From Stutzerimonas stutzeri TS44 (lineage in GTDB: Bacteria; Pseudomonadota; Gammaproteobacteria; Pseudomonadales; Pseudomonadaceae), in NCBI GenBank assembly GCA_000263395.1, contig AJXE01000003.1, positions 124,001-188,000 on the forward strand: a DNA stretch of 64,000 bases, given 5' to 3'. Below, piece after piece: positions 55,516 through 64,000 of the stretch. The position numbers were made by a program, and so were the translations under genes. Numbering within the stretch: position 1 is the first letter of the stretch; the number at the start of each line of letters is the position of its first letter. The notes beneath the pieces are model-generated. The model made no database searches and was not told where the DNA came from. It was given only the letters and a program-made list of their open reading frames with translations.

Positions 55516-56112
55516 TCACTGGCACTCCAGCAGCCGCGCCAGCTGATCGAGAAAACGCTGCAGCGGCGTCACGCTGCCGCTGACCTTCATGCGCAGCAGC
55601 GCGCCTTCCCAGGCGTTGCCGATGAATTCGGCGATGGCGGCGCAATCGCTGTCGGCGGCTATTTCGCCCTGACGGCGCGCCTGTTCCAGGCAGTCGGCCA
55701 GCAGCTCGACCGATTGCCCGAGAATCGCCAGCACCTTCTGGCCGATGGGCGGACACAGCTCGGCCATCTCGAAACTCAGGCTGCCGATGAAGCAGTGGTA
55801 TTCGGGCTTTTCCTGGCGAGAGAAGTGCGCGGTCAGCTCGCGGTAATAGGCGAGGATGCGCTGGCAAGGGGTGCCGGGTGCCTCGTTGAGCGCCACCCGG
55901 TAACGCTCGAGGCGCGGGCGATACAACGCCTCGAGCGCTTGCAAGGCGAAGTCTTCCTTGCTGGCGAAGTAGTGATAGAACGAGCCCTTGGGCACGCCCG
56001 CGGCCTGCACGATCTCCTGCACGCCGGTGCCGTGGTAGCCGCGCCGGATCATCACCTGGGCGCCCCTGGCGAGGATCAATGCGTGCTTGTCGTTGCGGGT
56101 CTGAGTGGTCAT
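55516..56112 (-). CDS. TetR family transcriptional regulator (NemR-like)
   Basis: A 198-residue TetR repressor. The helix-turn-helix covers residues 15-55 (GYHGTGVQEIVQAAGVPKGS, then FYHYFASKEDFALQALEAL). The C-terminal domain contains cysteines near the middle (PEYHCFIGSLSFEMAELCPP), where NemR-type proteins sense electrophiles and hypochlorite. The gene runs ahead of the OYE gene and likely controls it and itself. The ATG at 56112 is taken over 56157. Confidence 0.87.
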   Translation of the reverse strand: MTTQTRNDKHALILARGAQVMIRRGYHGTGVQEIVQAAGVPKGSFYHYFASKEDFALQALEALYRPRLERYRVALNEAPGTPCQRILAYYRELTAHFSRQEKPEYHCFIGSLSFEMAELCPPIGQKVLAILGQSVELLADCLEQARRQGEIAADSDCAAIAEFIGNAWEGALLRMKVSGSVTPLQRFLDQLARLLECQ

Positions 56113-56261
56113 GCGGCGAGGATATGACCGATCGTCTCGCCAGCCTAGGATCATCACCCGGGCTTATCGGTCGCGATGTTTTTCGAAGGCACTGCCGGCT
56201 TGCCCGGCACGCGCGCAATCCCGATACCCCGGCGCCCGTTGCAGGCGCCGGGGCATGAGGG

Positions 56262-56744
56262 TCAGGGCAGCGCCGCCTCGATCGCCTGGATCAGCGCCGG
56301 GTCGTCCGGGCTGGTGCGTGGCGAGAAACGCGCCAGCACGCGGCCGTCGCGGTCGACCAGGAATTTCTCGAAGTTCCAGCTGATGTCGCCGGGAAAGTCC
56401 GCGCCCTCGCCTGCCAGCAGGCGGTACAGCGGATGGCGCTGCGGCCCGTTGACTTCGAGCTTGCCGGTCAGCGGAAAGCTGACGCCGTAATTGAGGCTGC
56501 AGAACGCACGAATCTCTTCGTCGCTGCCCGGCTCCTGCGCGGCGAACTGGTTGCACGGCACGCCGAGCACGCTGAAGCCACGCTCGCGATACTGCTGGTG
56601 CAGCCGCTCGAGGCCTGCGTACTGGGGCGTCAAACCGCATTGTGAGGCAACGTTGACCACCAGCGTGAGCTTGTCGCCGAACGGTGCCAGCGGCAGCTCC
56701 TGGCCACCGAGCCCGGGCAGGACCAATTGATGAAATGCGCTCAT
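56262..56744 (-). CDS. Glutathione peroxidase family protein
   Basis: A 160-residue peroxidase with the active-site tetrad positions: Cys in NVASQCGLTPQYAGL, Gln in GVPCNQFAAQEPGS, Trp-Asn in DISWNFEKFLV. Relatives use thioredoxin or glutathione to reduce peroxides. SD GGAGGG. Alone, near slyD. Confidence 0.9.
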   Translation of the reverse strand: MSAFHQLVLPGLGGQELPLAPFGDKLTLVVNVASQCGLTPQYAGLERLHQQYRERGFSVLGVPCNQFAAQEPGSDEEIRAFCSLNYGVSFPLTGKLEVNGPQRHPLYRLLAGEGADFPGDISWNFEKFLVDRDGRVLARFSPRTSPDDPALIQAIEAALP

Positions 56745-56759
56745 GTCTTCCCTCCAGAC

Positions 56760-56789
56760 AAAAAAAACGCCCCGGCCGCAACCGGAGCG
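56760..56789 (-). terminator. Intrinsic terminator after slyD
   Basis: On the minus strand CGCTCCGG / CCGGGGCG (one G-U pair) with loop TTGCGG followed by a run of eight T. It lies 61 bp past the slyD stop. Confidence 0.8.
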
Positions 56790-56850
56790 CCTTCTACACG
56801 ATCAGCTCGGCCTGGCGCGGTCTCGAACAACCGCGCCGCGGGCGCGCCGA

Positions 56851-57336
56851 TCAGTGGTGATGACCGCCTTCGCCATGCACATGGCCGTGGGCCACTTCTT
56901 CCTCGCTGGCGTCGCGGACGCTGACGATCTTGACCTCGAAGCTCAGGCGCTGGCCGGCCAGCGGGTGGTTGCCGTCGACGATCACATCGTCGCCCTCGAC
57001 ATCACGGATGGTGACGATCTGCATGCCGCCATCCGGGCCGGAGGCATGGAACTGCATGCCGACTTCCAGCTCGTCGACGCCTTCGAACATTGAGCGGTTC
57101 AGCGTGGCGACCAGCTCCGGGCTGTACTCGCCATAGGCGTCCTGCGGCTCGATGGTGACCTGGACCTGATCGCCGCCCTGCTTGCCTTCCAGCGCCTTTT
57201 CCAGGCCGGGAATGATGTTGCCTGCACCGTGCAGGTAGACCAGCGGCGCGCCGCCGGCGGAGCTGTCGATCACCTCACCGGCGTCGTTGGTGAGGGTGTA
57301 GTCGATTGAGACAGCCTTGTTAGCGGCGATCAGCAT
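56851..57336 (-). CDS. slyD: FKBP-type peptidyl-prolyl isomerase SlyD
   Basis: A 161-residue SlyD: FKBP halves at 1-65 and 130-150 around an insert-in-flap domain (residues 70-120: EPQDAYGEYSPELVATLNR). It speeds proline isomerisation, acts as a chaperone and binds metals; the His tail is short (AHGHVHGEGGHHH), unlike the long Cys/His tail of E. coli. The ATG at 57336 has AAAGG; a longer frame to 57426 is not supported. Followed by terminator 56760-56789. Confidence 0.9.
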   Translation of the reverse strand: MLIAANKAVSIDYTLTNDAGEVIDSSAGGAPLVYLHGAGNIIPGLEKALEGKQGGDQVQVTIEPQDAYGEYSPELVATLNRSMFEGVDELEVGMQFHASGPDGGMQIVTIRDVEGDDVIVDGNHPLAGQRLSFEVKIVSVRDASEEEVAHGHVHGEGGHHH

Positions 57337-57577
57337 GGGCACAAACCTTTGCTTGGGGAAATGGACGGCACAGTCTAACCGCGCGCCACGCCGAATGTGA
57401 ACCGGAGGCCGAGCAACGGCGTGCACGAGCGGCGCCGAGGCGATCGTGTAGTGCCATCGACAGCTCGACTACAACCTTTGGATGGCATCGCTTTCATTGT
57501 GGTTATGCAAGAATCCGGCTGCCTGAGATTCTTTTGTCACTTCATATCAATAACTTTCAGTGAATAAAGGAGCACCG

Positions 57578-58765
57578 ATGCCGGCTCGTAACATTCTGGT
57601 GATCAATTGTGGCAGCTCGTCGATCAAGTTCGCCCTGGTCAACGAAGCGCAAGCTACCTTCCCGCTGCAAGGTCTCGCCGAGTGCATCGGCACCGCAGAG
57701 GCTGTCATCCACTTCGAGGGCGCCGCCGGCAAGGAAAGCGTCAAGGTCCCGAATGCCGACCACCAGGCCGCTCTGGCGCAGATCCTGCCGCGCGTCGAAG
57801 ACGCCGCCGGCGGCCATCTGGACGGCATCGGTCACCGCGTGGTGCACGGCGGCGAGAAGTTCTTCGCCTCCACCCTGCTCAACGACGAAACCCTGGCCAG
57901 CATCGAAGCCAACATCCAGCTGGCGCCACTGCACAACCCGGCCAACCTGAGCGGCATCCACGCGGCCATCAACCTGTTCCCCGAACTGCCGCAGGTCGGC
58001 GTGTTCGATACCGCGTTCCACCAGACCATGCCGCCGCATGCCTACCGCTACGCGATCCCGGGCTTCCTCTACGAGGAGCACGGCGTGCGTCGCTACGGCT
58101 TCCACGGCACCAGCCTACGCTTCGTCAGCCGGCGCGCCGCCGAGATGACCGGCCTGCCGGTGGAAAACAGCGGCTGGCTGGTCGCTCACCTGGGCAACGG
58201 CTGCTCCTCCTGTGCGGTACAGAACGGCGAGAGCCGCGACACCAGCATGGGCCTGACCCCGCTGGAAGGCCTGGTGATGGGCACCCGCAGCGGCGATGTC
58301 GATCCGAGCCTGCACTACTTCCTCAACCGCACCCTCGGCTGGGATCTGGCCAAGATCGACAACCTGCTGAACAAGGAAAGCGGCCTGAAGGGTCTGTCCG
58401 GCCTGTCCAACGACATGCGCACCCTCGCCGACGCCCGCAACGCCGGCCATCCGGGCGCCGTGCTGGCGTTCGAGGTGTTCTGCTATCGCCTGGCCAAGTC
58501 GCTGGCAGCCATGTCCTGTGGTCTGGACAGTCTGGACGGCCTGGTCTTCACCGGCGGCATCGGCGAGAACTCCGCGCTCGTGCGTGCGCGCACCCTCGAG
58601 CACCTCAAGCTGCTCGGCTTCAAGCTCGACGACGAGGCCAACGCCCGCTGCACCCGCGGTGTTTCCGGCGAGATCCAGGCCGAAGGCAGCCCTCGCATCC
58701 TGGTGGTGCCGACCAACGAAGAGCGCCAGATCGCTCTGGATACCCTTGCGCTGCTCGACGCCTGA
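57578..58765 (+). CDS. ackA: Acetate kinase
   Basis: A 395-residue acetate kinase (ASKHA fold): [17 protein letters not shown] at the start, [40 protein letters not shown] and [10 protein letters not shown]. It converts acetyl-phosphate and ADP to acetate and ATP. SD AAAGGAG. Upstream 57426-57577 must hold the promoter. Pta follows after 132 bp with tandem hairpins. Confidence 0.97.
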   Translation: MPARNILVINCGSSSIKFALVNEAQATFPLQGLAECIGTAEAVIHFEGAAGKESVKVPNADHQAALAQILPRVEDAAGGHLDGIGHRVVHGGEKFFASTLLNDETLASIEANIQLAPLHNPANLSGIHAAINLFPELPQVGVFDTAFHQTMPPHAYRYAIPGFLYEEHGVRRYGFHGTSLRFVSRRAAEMTGLPVENSGWLVAHLGNGCSSCAVQNGESRDTSMGLTPLEGLVMGTRSGDVDPSLHYFLNRTLGWDLAKIDNLLNKESGLKGLSGLSNDMRTLADARNAGHPGAVLAFEVFCYRLAKSLAAMSCGLDSLDGLVFTGGIGENSALVRARTLEHLKLLGFKLDDEANARCTRGVSGEIQAEGSPRILVVPTNEERQIALDTLALLDA

Positions 58766-58774
58766 TCCGACTCC

Positions 58775-58826
58775 GGCAGGCGGGATGCCTGCCGCGCAGG
58801 CCCGGCGACCGCAAGGTCGCCGGGCC
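58775..58826 (+). promoter_or_regulatory. Two tandem stem-loops between ackA and pta
   Basis: First stem GGCAGGC / GCCTGCC (58775-58793, loop GGGAT). Second GGCCCGGCGACC / GGTCGCCGGGCC (58799-58826) with a GCAA tetraloop. No T run follows, so they seem to be processing or attenuation elements, not full terminators. Confidence 0.6.
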
Positions 58827-58897
58827 TTGCCTTGCGCGTCCCGCCTGCGCGCCCCGCTTTCTGCAGCCTGAGCTTCGCGTTCCCTGAAGGAGAACCC

Positions 58898-60994
58898 ATG
58901 CACACTCTGTTTCTAGCCCCAACCGGTTTCGGCGGCGGTCTGAACTCCGTCAGCCTCGGCCTGATCCGCGCGCTCGAAGGCGCCGGCCTGAAGGTCGGTT
59001 TCTTCAAGCCGATCGCCCAACCCTTCCCGGTCGACCAGGGTCGCGAGCGCTCGTGCATCCTCGTGGAAAAGGCCCTCAACCTGCCCTCGCCCGAGCCGCT
59101 GGCGCTGGAACAGGTCGAGCGCCAGCTGGCCGACGGCGAGCTGGACCTGATGCTCGAGGAAGTGGTCAGCCGCTTCCAGCACGCCGCCGCCGGCAAGGAC
59201 GTGGTCATCGTCGAAGGCATGGTGCCGACCACCAGCTCCGACTACACCTCGCGCATCAACACCCAGCTGGCCAAGAGCCTGGACGCCGAGATCATCCTGA
59301 TCGCCGCCCAGGGCAAGAACAGCCTCAAGCGCATGGCCGAGCGCATCGAGATCCAGGCGCAGCAGTTCGGCGGCGCCAAGGACCCGAAGGTGCTCGGCGT
59401 GATCCTCAACAAGGTCAAGAGCGAGGACGGCGTGCCGGCCTTCGTCGAGCGCCTCAAGGAACACCTGCCGCTGCTCGGCAGCGCCGACTTCCAGCTGCTC
59501 GGCGCCATCCCCTTCGCCGAGGAACTCAACGCGCTGCGTACCCGTGACATCATCGAACTGCTCGACGCGCAGGTGCTCAACGTCGGCGAGGCCGACCAGC
59601 GCCGCGTCGGCAAGATCGTGCTGTGCGCCCGCGCCGTGCCGAACACCGTGCAGCTGCTGCGCTCCGGCGTGCTGGTGGTGACACCGGGCGACCGCGACGA
59701 CATCATCCTCGCCGCCAGCCTGGCCGCGCTCAACGGCGAAAAGCTCGCCGGCCTGCTGCTGACCGGCGACTTCGCCCCCGATCCGCGCATCCTCGAGCTG
59801 TGCAAGACCGCGCTGGCCAGCGGCCTGCCGCTGATGCTGGTGAGCACCAACTCCTATGAGACGGCCACCAACCTGTTCGGCCTGAACAAGGAAACCCCGT
59901 CGGACGACATCGAGCGCGCCAGCCTGGTCACCGACTACATCGCCAAGCACCTGCATCCCGAAGTCCTGCACACCCGCTGCAGCGTGCCGCGCACCGAGCC
60001 GCGCCTGTCGCCGGCGGCGTTCCGCTACCAGCTGGTCAAGCGCGCGCAGGACGCCAACAAGCGCATCGTCCTGCCGGAAGGCAACGAACCACGCACCATC
60101 CGCGCCGCCGCCATCTGCCAGGAGCGTGGCATCGCCCGCTGCGTTCTGCTGGCCAAGCCGACCGAAGTCGAGCAGATCGCCCGCGAGCAGGGCATCAATC
60201 TGCCGGCCAGCCTGGAAATCCTCGACCCGGAGCTGATCGCCAACCGCTACGTCGAGCCGATGTGCGAGATGCGCAAGGCCAAGGGCCTGACGCCCGAGGA
60301 TGCCCGCGAGCAGCTCAAGGACACCGTCGTGCTCGGCACCATGATGCTGGCGCTGGACGAGGTGGACGGCCTGGTCTCCGGCGCCGTGCACACCACCGCC
60401 AACACCATCCGCCCGGCCCTGCAGCTGATCAAGACCGCGCCGGGCTACAGCCTGGTGTCCTCGGTATTCTTCATGCTGCTGCCGGACCAGGTGCTGGTGT
60501 ATGGCGACTGCGCGGTGAACCCCAACCCGAACGCCACCGAGCTGGCCGAAATCGCCCTGCAGAGCGCCGAATCGGCCGCCGCCCTCGGCGTGCCGCAGCG
60601 CGTGGCGATGATCAGCTACTCCACCGGCAGCTCCGGCAGCGGTGCCGAGGTGGAGAAGGTCGCCGAAGCCACCCGCATCGCCCAACAGCGCGCGCCGCAG
60701 TTGCCGATTGACGGCCCGCTGCAGTACGACGCCGCCTCGGTGCTCAGCGTCGGCAAGCAGAAGGCGCCGGACAGCAAGGTCGCCGGCCAGGCCACCGTGT
60801 TCATCTTCCCCGACCTGAACACCGGCAACACCACCTACAAGGCCGTGCAGCGCAACGCCAACTGCCTCAGCGTCGGCCCGATGCTGCAGGGCCTGGCCAA
60901 GCCGGTGAACGACCTGTCGCGCGGCGCGCTGGTCGAGGACATCGTCTTCACCATCGCCCTCACCGCCCTGCAGGCCGCCAGCCAGAAAGCCTGA
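58898..60994 (+). CDS. pta: Phosphate acetyltransferase
   Basis: A 698-residue long-form Pta. The N-terminal part (1-235) is a P-loop-like domain (LAPTGFGGGLNSVSLGLIRA, VEGMVPTTSSDY), the middle (about 235-350) is the DRTGG domain, the C-terminal catalytic PTA_PTB domain runs from about 370 (QDANKRIVLPEGNEPRTIRA, SSVFFMLLPDQVLVYGDCAV, VIDGPLQYDAAS-like region LPIDGPLQYDAASV). It makes acetyl-phosphate from acetyl-CoA. SD GAAGGAGA at ATG 58898. Terminator follows. Confidence 0.96.
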   Translation: MHTLFLAPTGFGGGLNSVSLGLIRALEGAGLKVGFFKPIAQPFPVDQGRERSCILVEKALNLPSPEPLALEQVERQLADGELDLMLEEVVSRFQHAAAGKDVVIVEGMVPTTSSDYTSRINTQLAKSLDAEIILIAAQGKNSLKRMAERIEIQAQQFGGAKDPKVLGVILNKVKSEDGVPAFVERLKEHLPLLGSADFQLLGAIPFAEELNALRTRDIIELLDAQVLNVGEADQRRVGKIVLCARAVPNTVQLLRSGVLVVTPGDRDDIILAASLAALNGEKLAGLLLTGDFAPDPRILELCKTALASGLPLMLVSTNSYETATNLFGLNKETPSDDIERASLVTDYIAKHLHPEVLHTRCSVPRTEPRLSPAAFRYQLVKRAQDANKRIVLPEGNEPRTIRAAAICQERGIARCVLLAKPTEVEQIAREQGINLPASLEILDPELIANRYVEPMCEMRKAKGLTPEDAREQLKDTVVLGTMMLALDEVDGLVSGAVHTTANTIRPALQLIKTAPGYSLVSSVFFMLLPDQVLVYGDCAVNPNPNATELAEIALQSAESAAALGVPQRVAMISYSTGSSGSGAEVEKVAEATRIAQQRAPQLPIDGPLQYDAASVLSVGKQKAPDSKVAGQATVFIFPDLNTGNTTYKAVQRNANCLSVGPMLQGLAKPVNDLSRGALVEDIVFTIALTALQAASQKA

Positions 60995-61010
60995 CGCCCG
61001 CGCCCCCCGG

Positions 61011-61044
61011 AAGCCCGCCCACGCCTCGCGCGGGCGGGCTTTTT
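61011..61044 (+). terminator. Intrinsic terminator after pta
   Basis: GCCCGCCC / GGGCGGGC with an eleven-base loop, then TTTTT; 18 bp past the stop. Confidence 0.88.
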
Positions 61045-61124
61045 ACTGTCGTTTCAGATAGTTACAGATGCCTGCATAATCGCTACTCTTGGCGACTCGA
61101 CTCCGCCGTATCGACGAGCCAGCC

Positions 61125-62030
61125 ATGCTTAGTTTCCTTCCCGCGCCGCTGCGCGGCACGCTTTCCGCGCTGATCCTCGCGCTCAATACCCTGTTCTGGT
61201 GCTGGCCGCTGTTCGCTCTCGCCCTGCTCAAGCTGGTGCTGCCCTTTGCGCCGATCCAGCGCACGCTGCGCTACGGCATGCACTGGATCGCCGAATCCTG
61301 GATGGCGGTCAACAGCTTCTGGATGGATCTGGCGCGGCCGATTCGCTGGAACGTCGCAGGTCTGGAGCACGTCGACATGACGCATTCCTGGCTGGTCACC
61401 AGCAATCACCAGAGCTGGGCCGATATCCTTGTGCTGCAGTACCAGCTCAATCGCCGCATGCCGATCCTCAAGTTCTTCCTCAAGCAGGAGCTGATCTGGG
61501 TGCCGGTGATCGGCCTGTGCTGGTGGGCGCTGGAGTTTCCGTTCATGAAGCGCTTCAGCAAGGAGTACCTGGCCAGGCACCCGGAAAAGCGCGGTCAGGA
61601 CCTGCTCACCACCCGCCGCGCCTGCCAGCGCTACCGCACCAATCCGGTGTCGGTGTTCAACTTCCTCGAAGGCACGCGCTTCACGCCAGCCAAGCATGAC
61701 CAGCAGGACTCGCCGTTCCGCCACCTGCTCAAGCCGCGCGCCGGCGGCATCGCCTTCGTGATCGACGCGATGGGCGAGCAGCTGAGCGCGCTGGTCGACA
61801 TCACCATCCACTATCCCGACGGCCGCCCGAGCTTCTGGGACCTGCTCGCCGGGCGCATCCGCCAGGTGGTGCTGCGTATCGAGGCGCGGCAGATTCCGGG
61901 CGAGTTCCTTGGCCGCAACTACGACCAGGACGAGGCGTACCGGCTAGCCTTCCAGCAGTGGGTCAACCAGCTGTGGAGCGCCAAGGACGCCCAGTTGGCT
62001 GGCCTGCACGCGCAGTTCCCGCCGCGCTGA
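61125..62030 (+). CDS. PlsC-type acyltransferase (YihG-like)
   Basis: A 301-residue membrane-associated acyltransferase. N-terminal hydrophobic segment (TLSALILALNTLFWCWPLFA), then NHQSWADILVLQYQ (HX4D), FFLKQELIWVPVIGLCWWAL and NFLEGTRFTPAK. YihG-type enzymes act as 1-acylglycerol-3-phosphate or phospholipid acyltransferases. The ATG at 61125 opens the family frame; the SD is weak. Convergent with the GGDEF-EAL gene; 6 bp separate the stops. Confidence 0.86.
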   Translation: MLSFLPAPLRGTLSALILALNTLFWCWPLFALALLKLVLPFAPIQRTLRYGMHWIAESWMAVNSFWMDLARPIRWNVAGLEHVDMTHSWLVTSNHQSWADILVLQYQLNRRMPILKFFLKQELIWVPVIGLCWWALEFPFMKRFSKEYLARHPEKRGQDLLTTRRACQRYRTNPVSVFNFLEGTRFTPAKHDQQDSPFRHLLKPRAGGIAFVIDAMGEQLSALVDITIHYPDGRPSFWDLLAGRIRQVVLRIEARQIPGEFLGRNYDQDEAYRLAFQQWVNQLWSAKDAQLAGLHAQFPPR

Positions 62031-62036
62031 GGCGGG

Positions 62037-64000
62037 TCAGCGCGACTCCCAGCCGATCCGCGCGGGAAACACGGTCGCCTGTGCCGGGGCGATCGCCGGT
62101 GACACCAGGAAGCCCTGCAGCACGTCGCAGCCGTTGGCGAGCAGCCAGTCGCGCTGCGCCAGGCTCTCGACGCCTTCGGCGATCACTTCCAGCCCCAGGT
62201 TGTGCCCCAGGTCGATGATGGCGTTGACCACCGCCGCATCGCGGGGCGAGTCGAGCATGTTGGTGATGAACAGGCGATCGATCTTCAGCGTGTCGAGCTC
62301 GAAATGGCGCAGGTAGGCCAGCGACGAATAGCCGGTGCCGAAATCGTCGATCGCCACGCGCACGCCGAGCTTGCGCAGGCGCCGCAGCTTGTCACAGCTC
62401 TGCTCCAGGTCCTGCATCAGCGTGCCTTCGGTGACCTCCAGCTCCAGTTGCGCCGGCAGCAGCTGGTACTCGTCGAGCAGGCGCTGCAGGCTGTCCAGCA
62501 GCCCGGCGCGGGCGAACTGCACCGGGCTGACGTTGACGCTGAGGATCAGCCCGTCGCCGAGCGCCTGCGGCCACAGGCGATGCTGGTTGAGCGCCTCGCG
62601 CAGCACCCATTCGCCGACCCGTTCGATCAGCCGGGTCTCCTCCAGCAGCGGAATGAACACCCCCGGCTCGACCTGTCCGCTCTGCCCGTTGGGCCAGCGC
62701 AGCAACGCCTCGAAACCACGCAAGCGACCGCTGTCGAGCATGATCTGCGGCTGGTAGGCCAGCTCGAACCCGTTGCGCTCGATGGCGCTGCGCAGGTTCT
62801 CCTCCATCATCAGGCGGGTGTGCGCCCGGCCGTTCATCTCATCGGAGAAGAAGCGGTACTGCCGGCGTCCGGCGCGCTTGGCCTCGTACATCGCCATGTC
62901 CGCCGAGCGCAGCAGCTCATCGACGCTCTGTCCGCTGTCGGGGAAATGCGCGATGCCGATGCTCGCCCCCAGGGTGACCTCGGTACCCTCGACGCGGTGG
63001 CGCACCGAGATCAGCTCGATGAGCTTCTCCGCCACGCGCGCCGCATCCTCCGGATGATCGAGCGAGTCCAGCAGCGCGGTGAATTCGTCGCCGCCCATGC
63101 GCGCGATGATGTCGTAGGGGCGCATGCAGGTTTCCAGCAACCGCGCCACCTTGCACAGAATCTCGTCGCCGGCGTCGTGGCCGAGCGAGTCGTTGATGCG
63201 CTTGAAGCCGTCCAGGTCGATGTAGAGGATCGCCATGCGCTTGCCGTTGCGGTCGACCCGCGCCAGCGCCGACTCCAGCGCCTGGTGGAAACCGCGGCGA
63301 TTGAGCAGCCCGGTCAGCGAATCGGTCACCGCCTGGGTTTCCAGCTGCACGTGCAGGTTGCGCACCACCGACATGTCCAGTGCGATGACCACCATCGAGC
63401 GCTGCTGGCGTGGCAAGGGCGAGCTGGACAGCGCCACCGGCAGCGTCGAGCCATCGCTCTTGTAGAGCTGCGCCTCGTGCAGGCGGTAGGTCGCACCGCG
63501 GCGCCAGTGCTCGTAGAACTCCGACTCGCGCCACACCACGTCCACCTCCGGCGCCGCCAGGTGCGCCAGCAGGGCGGTGCCCTGCAGGTCCTCCACGCGG
63601 GCATGCAGCATTTCGGCAATGGCCGGATTGGCGAATGTGACACAGCCGTCCTCGCCCACCACCAGGATGCCCTCGGCGGCGTTGCTCAGCACCGAGGCGT
63701 TGAACGCCCGGGCGCTGTCGAGCTGCTGGGACAGCAGCTGCAGGTCGCGGCGATTGTGCTCGTGCGCCAGCAGCGTGTTGATCTTGTGCTTGAGCACCTG
63801 CGGGTCGAACGGCTTGAGGATGAAATCCACCGCGCCGCTGGCGTAGCCGCGCAGCACCGACTCGCGGGTGTGCGCGATCGCCGAGACGAAGATGATCGGC
63901 GTGTAGCGCGTATGCGGGCTGCCGCGCATCAGCCGGGCGACCTCGAAGCCGTCCATGCCGGGCATCTGCACGTCCAGCAGCACCAGTTCGACGTCCAGTT
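62037..64000 (-). CDS. REC-PAS-GGDEF-EAL response regulator (5' end outside window)
   Basis: The 654 codons here lack the N-terminus. Visible order: a receiver domain from its phospho-acceptor onward (LLDVQMPGMDGFEVARLM), a PAS domain (about residues 95-195), a GGDEF domain with MGGDEF preceded by the inhibitory site RPYD, and an EAL domain whose catalytic pieces are FEALLRW, SVNVSPVQF, EVTEGTL, IDDFGTGYSSL, LKIDRLFI, AEGVES and LQGFLVSPA. Both catalytic sites are complete, so it could make or break c-di-GMP under control of a partner kinase. The PAS may sense a cofactor. Confidence 0.9.
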   Translation of the reverse strand, partial: LDVELVLLDVQMPGMDGFEVARLMRGSPHTRYTPIIFVSAIAHTRESVLRGYASGAVDFILKPFDPQVLKHKINTLLAHEHNRRDLQLLSQQLDSARAFNASVLSNAAEGILVVGEDGCVTFANPAIAEMLHARVEDLQGTALLAHLAAPEVDVVWRESEFYEHWRRGATYRLHEAQLYKSDGSTLPVALSSSPLPRQQRSMVVIALDMSVVRNLHVQLETQAVTDSLTGLLNRRGFHQALESALARVDRNGKRMAILYIDLDGFKRINDSLGHDAGDEILCKVARLLETCMRPYDIIARMGGDEFTALLDSLDHPEDAARVAEKLIELISVRHRVEGTEVTLGASIGIAHFPDSGQSVDELLRSADMAMYEAKRAGRRQYRFFSDEMNGRAHTRLMMEENLRSAIERNGFELAYQPQIMLDSGRLRGFEALLRWPNGQSGQVEPGVFIPLLEETRLIERVGEWVLREALNQHRLWPQALGDGLILSVNVSPVQFARAGLLDSLQRLLDEYQLLPAQLELEVTEGTLMQDLEQSCDKLRRLRKLGVRVAIDDFGTGYSSLAYLRHFELDTLKIDRLFITNMLDSPRDAAVVNAIIDLGHNLGLEVIAEGVESLAQRDWLLANGCDVLQGFLVSPAIAPAQATVFPARIGWESR

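Noticed and set aside
54362-56218. 618-codon frame joining the OYE gene to upstream DNA
   Set aside because: The upstream half is the wrong frame of the TetR gene; the OYE start at 55471 has a perfect SD.

Overview
The window is a 64 kb piece of a high-GC gammaproteobacterial chromosome, almost certainly from the Pseudomonadaceae and probably from the Stutzerimonas (Pseudomonas stutzeri) group. The evidence is an MvaT-family xenogeneic silencer, RhlB, SadC, the OlsBA ornithine-lipid pair, an AapJQMP amino-acid transporter, an N-terminally DUF21-type CorC relative, FolM/FolX, and blocks whose gene order (purU-mvaT-sbcB; RDD/SpoIIM-DUF4129-DUF4350-MoxR-DUF58-...-pykA-...-sadC-fumarase; olsB-olsA-...-acpH) I recall from P. 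aeruginosa. Gene density is high, genes are short-spaced or overlap by 1-14 bp, and I see no rRNA, tRNA, CRISPR array, prophage or full insertion sequence.

Layout. 1-8.7 kb: tail of a CBS-domain CorC-like protein, purT, DUF1289, gamma carbonic anhydrase, CoA-type NUDIX hydrolase, L,D-transpeptidase, YqfO-like protein and purL. 8.8-14.5 kb: an orphan cytochrome d1-like beta-propeller protein and the aapJQMP transporter (all minus strand). 14.8-18.1 kb: carboxylesterase, a diguanylate cyclase preceded by a 15-codon overlapping leader ORF, and rhlB. 18.2-22.3 kb: a 54-aa membrane peptide, moaCDE, phoH-like gene and a cation-diffusion transporter with a slippage-prone His/Asp loop. 22.4-25.2 kb: yaaA and a bifunctional GDP-mannose pyrophosphorylase/phosphomannose isomerase. 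25.2-26.0 kb: a long, hairpin-rich leader, a 71-aa protein, and a MITE-like repeat with 4-bp target duplication. 26.0-31 kb: HerA-like ATPase, small ORF, purU, mvaT, sbcB. 31-37.7 kb: a six-function membrane/MoxR operon in which RDD and SpoIIM domains are read as one protein. 37.7-47.8 kb: PilZ protein, small envelope proteins, pykA, ferredoxin reductase-like gene with sadC, fumarase, VF530, DJ-1/PfpI, cardiolipin synthase-like protein, degenerate acyl-CoA dehydrogenase. 48-54.3 kb: olsBA, acpH, flavodoxin, degenerate PilZ protein, folM-folX-DUF1244-hopJ, cysZ. 54.3-64 kb: old-yellow-enzyme with TetR regulator, glutathione peroxidase, slyD, ackA-pta, PlsC-like acyltransferase, and the body of a REC-PAS-GGDEF-EAL regulator that runs off the end.

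Most of this is core metabolism and envelope upkeep. Themes that recur are purine/one-carbon supply (purT, purL, purU, folM, folX), molybdopterin cofactor synthesis, membrane lipid remodelling (olsBA, cls-like, two acyltransferases), and c-di-GMP signalling (three GGDEF proteins, all with an inhibitory RxxD site in place, and two PilZ-type proteins). The parts least explained by standard annotation are the orphan d1-like propeller, the leader ORF of the diguanylate cyclase, the structured leader at 25.24-25.53 kb, the possible minus-strand small RNA upstream of cysZ, the MITE placed exactly at a stop codon, and the RDD-SpoIIM fusion. I did not identify a multi-gene system that is convincingly new. 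Start sites were re-chosen where a Shine-Dalgarno (SD) sequence decided between candidates.
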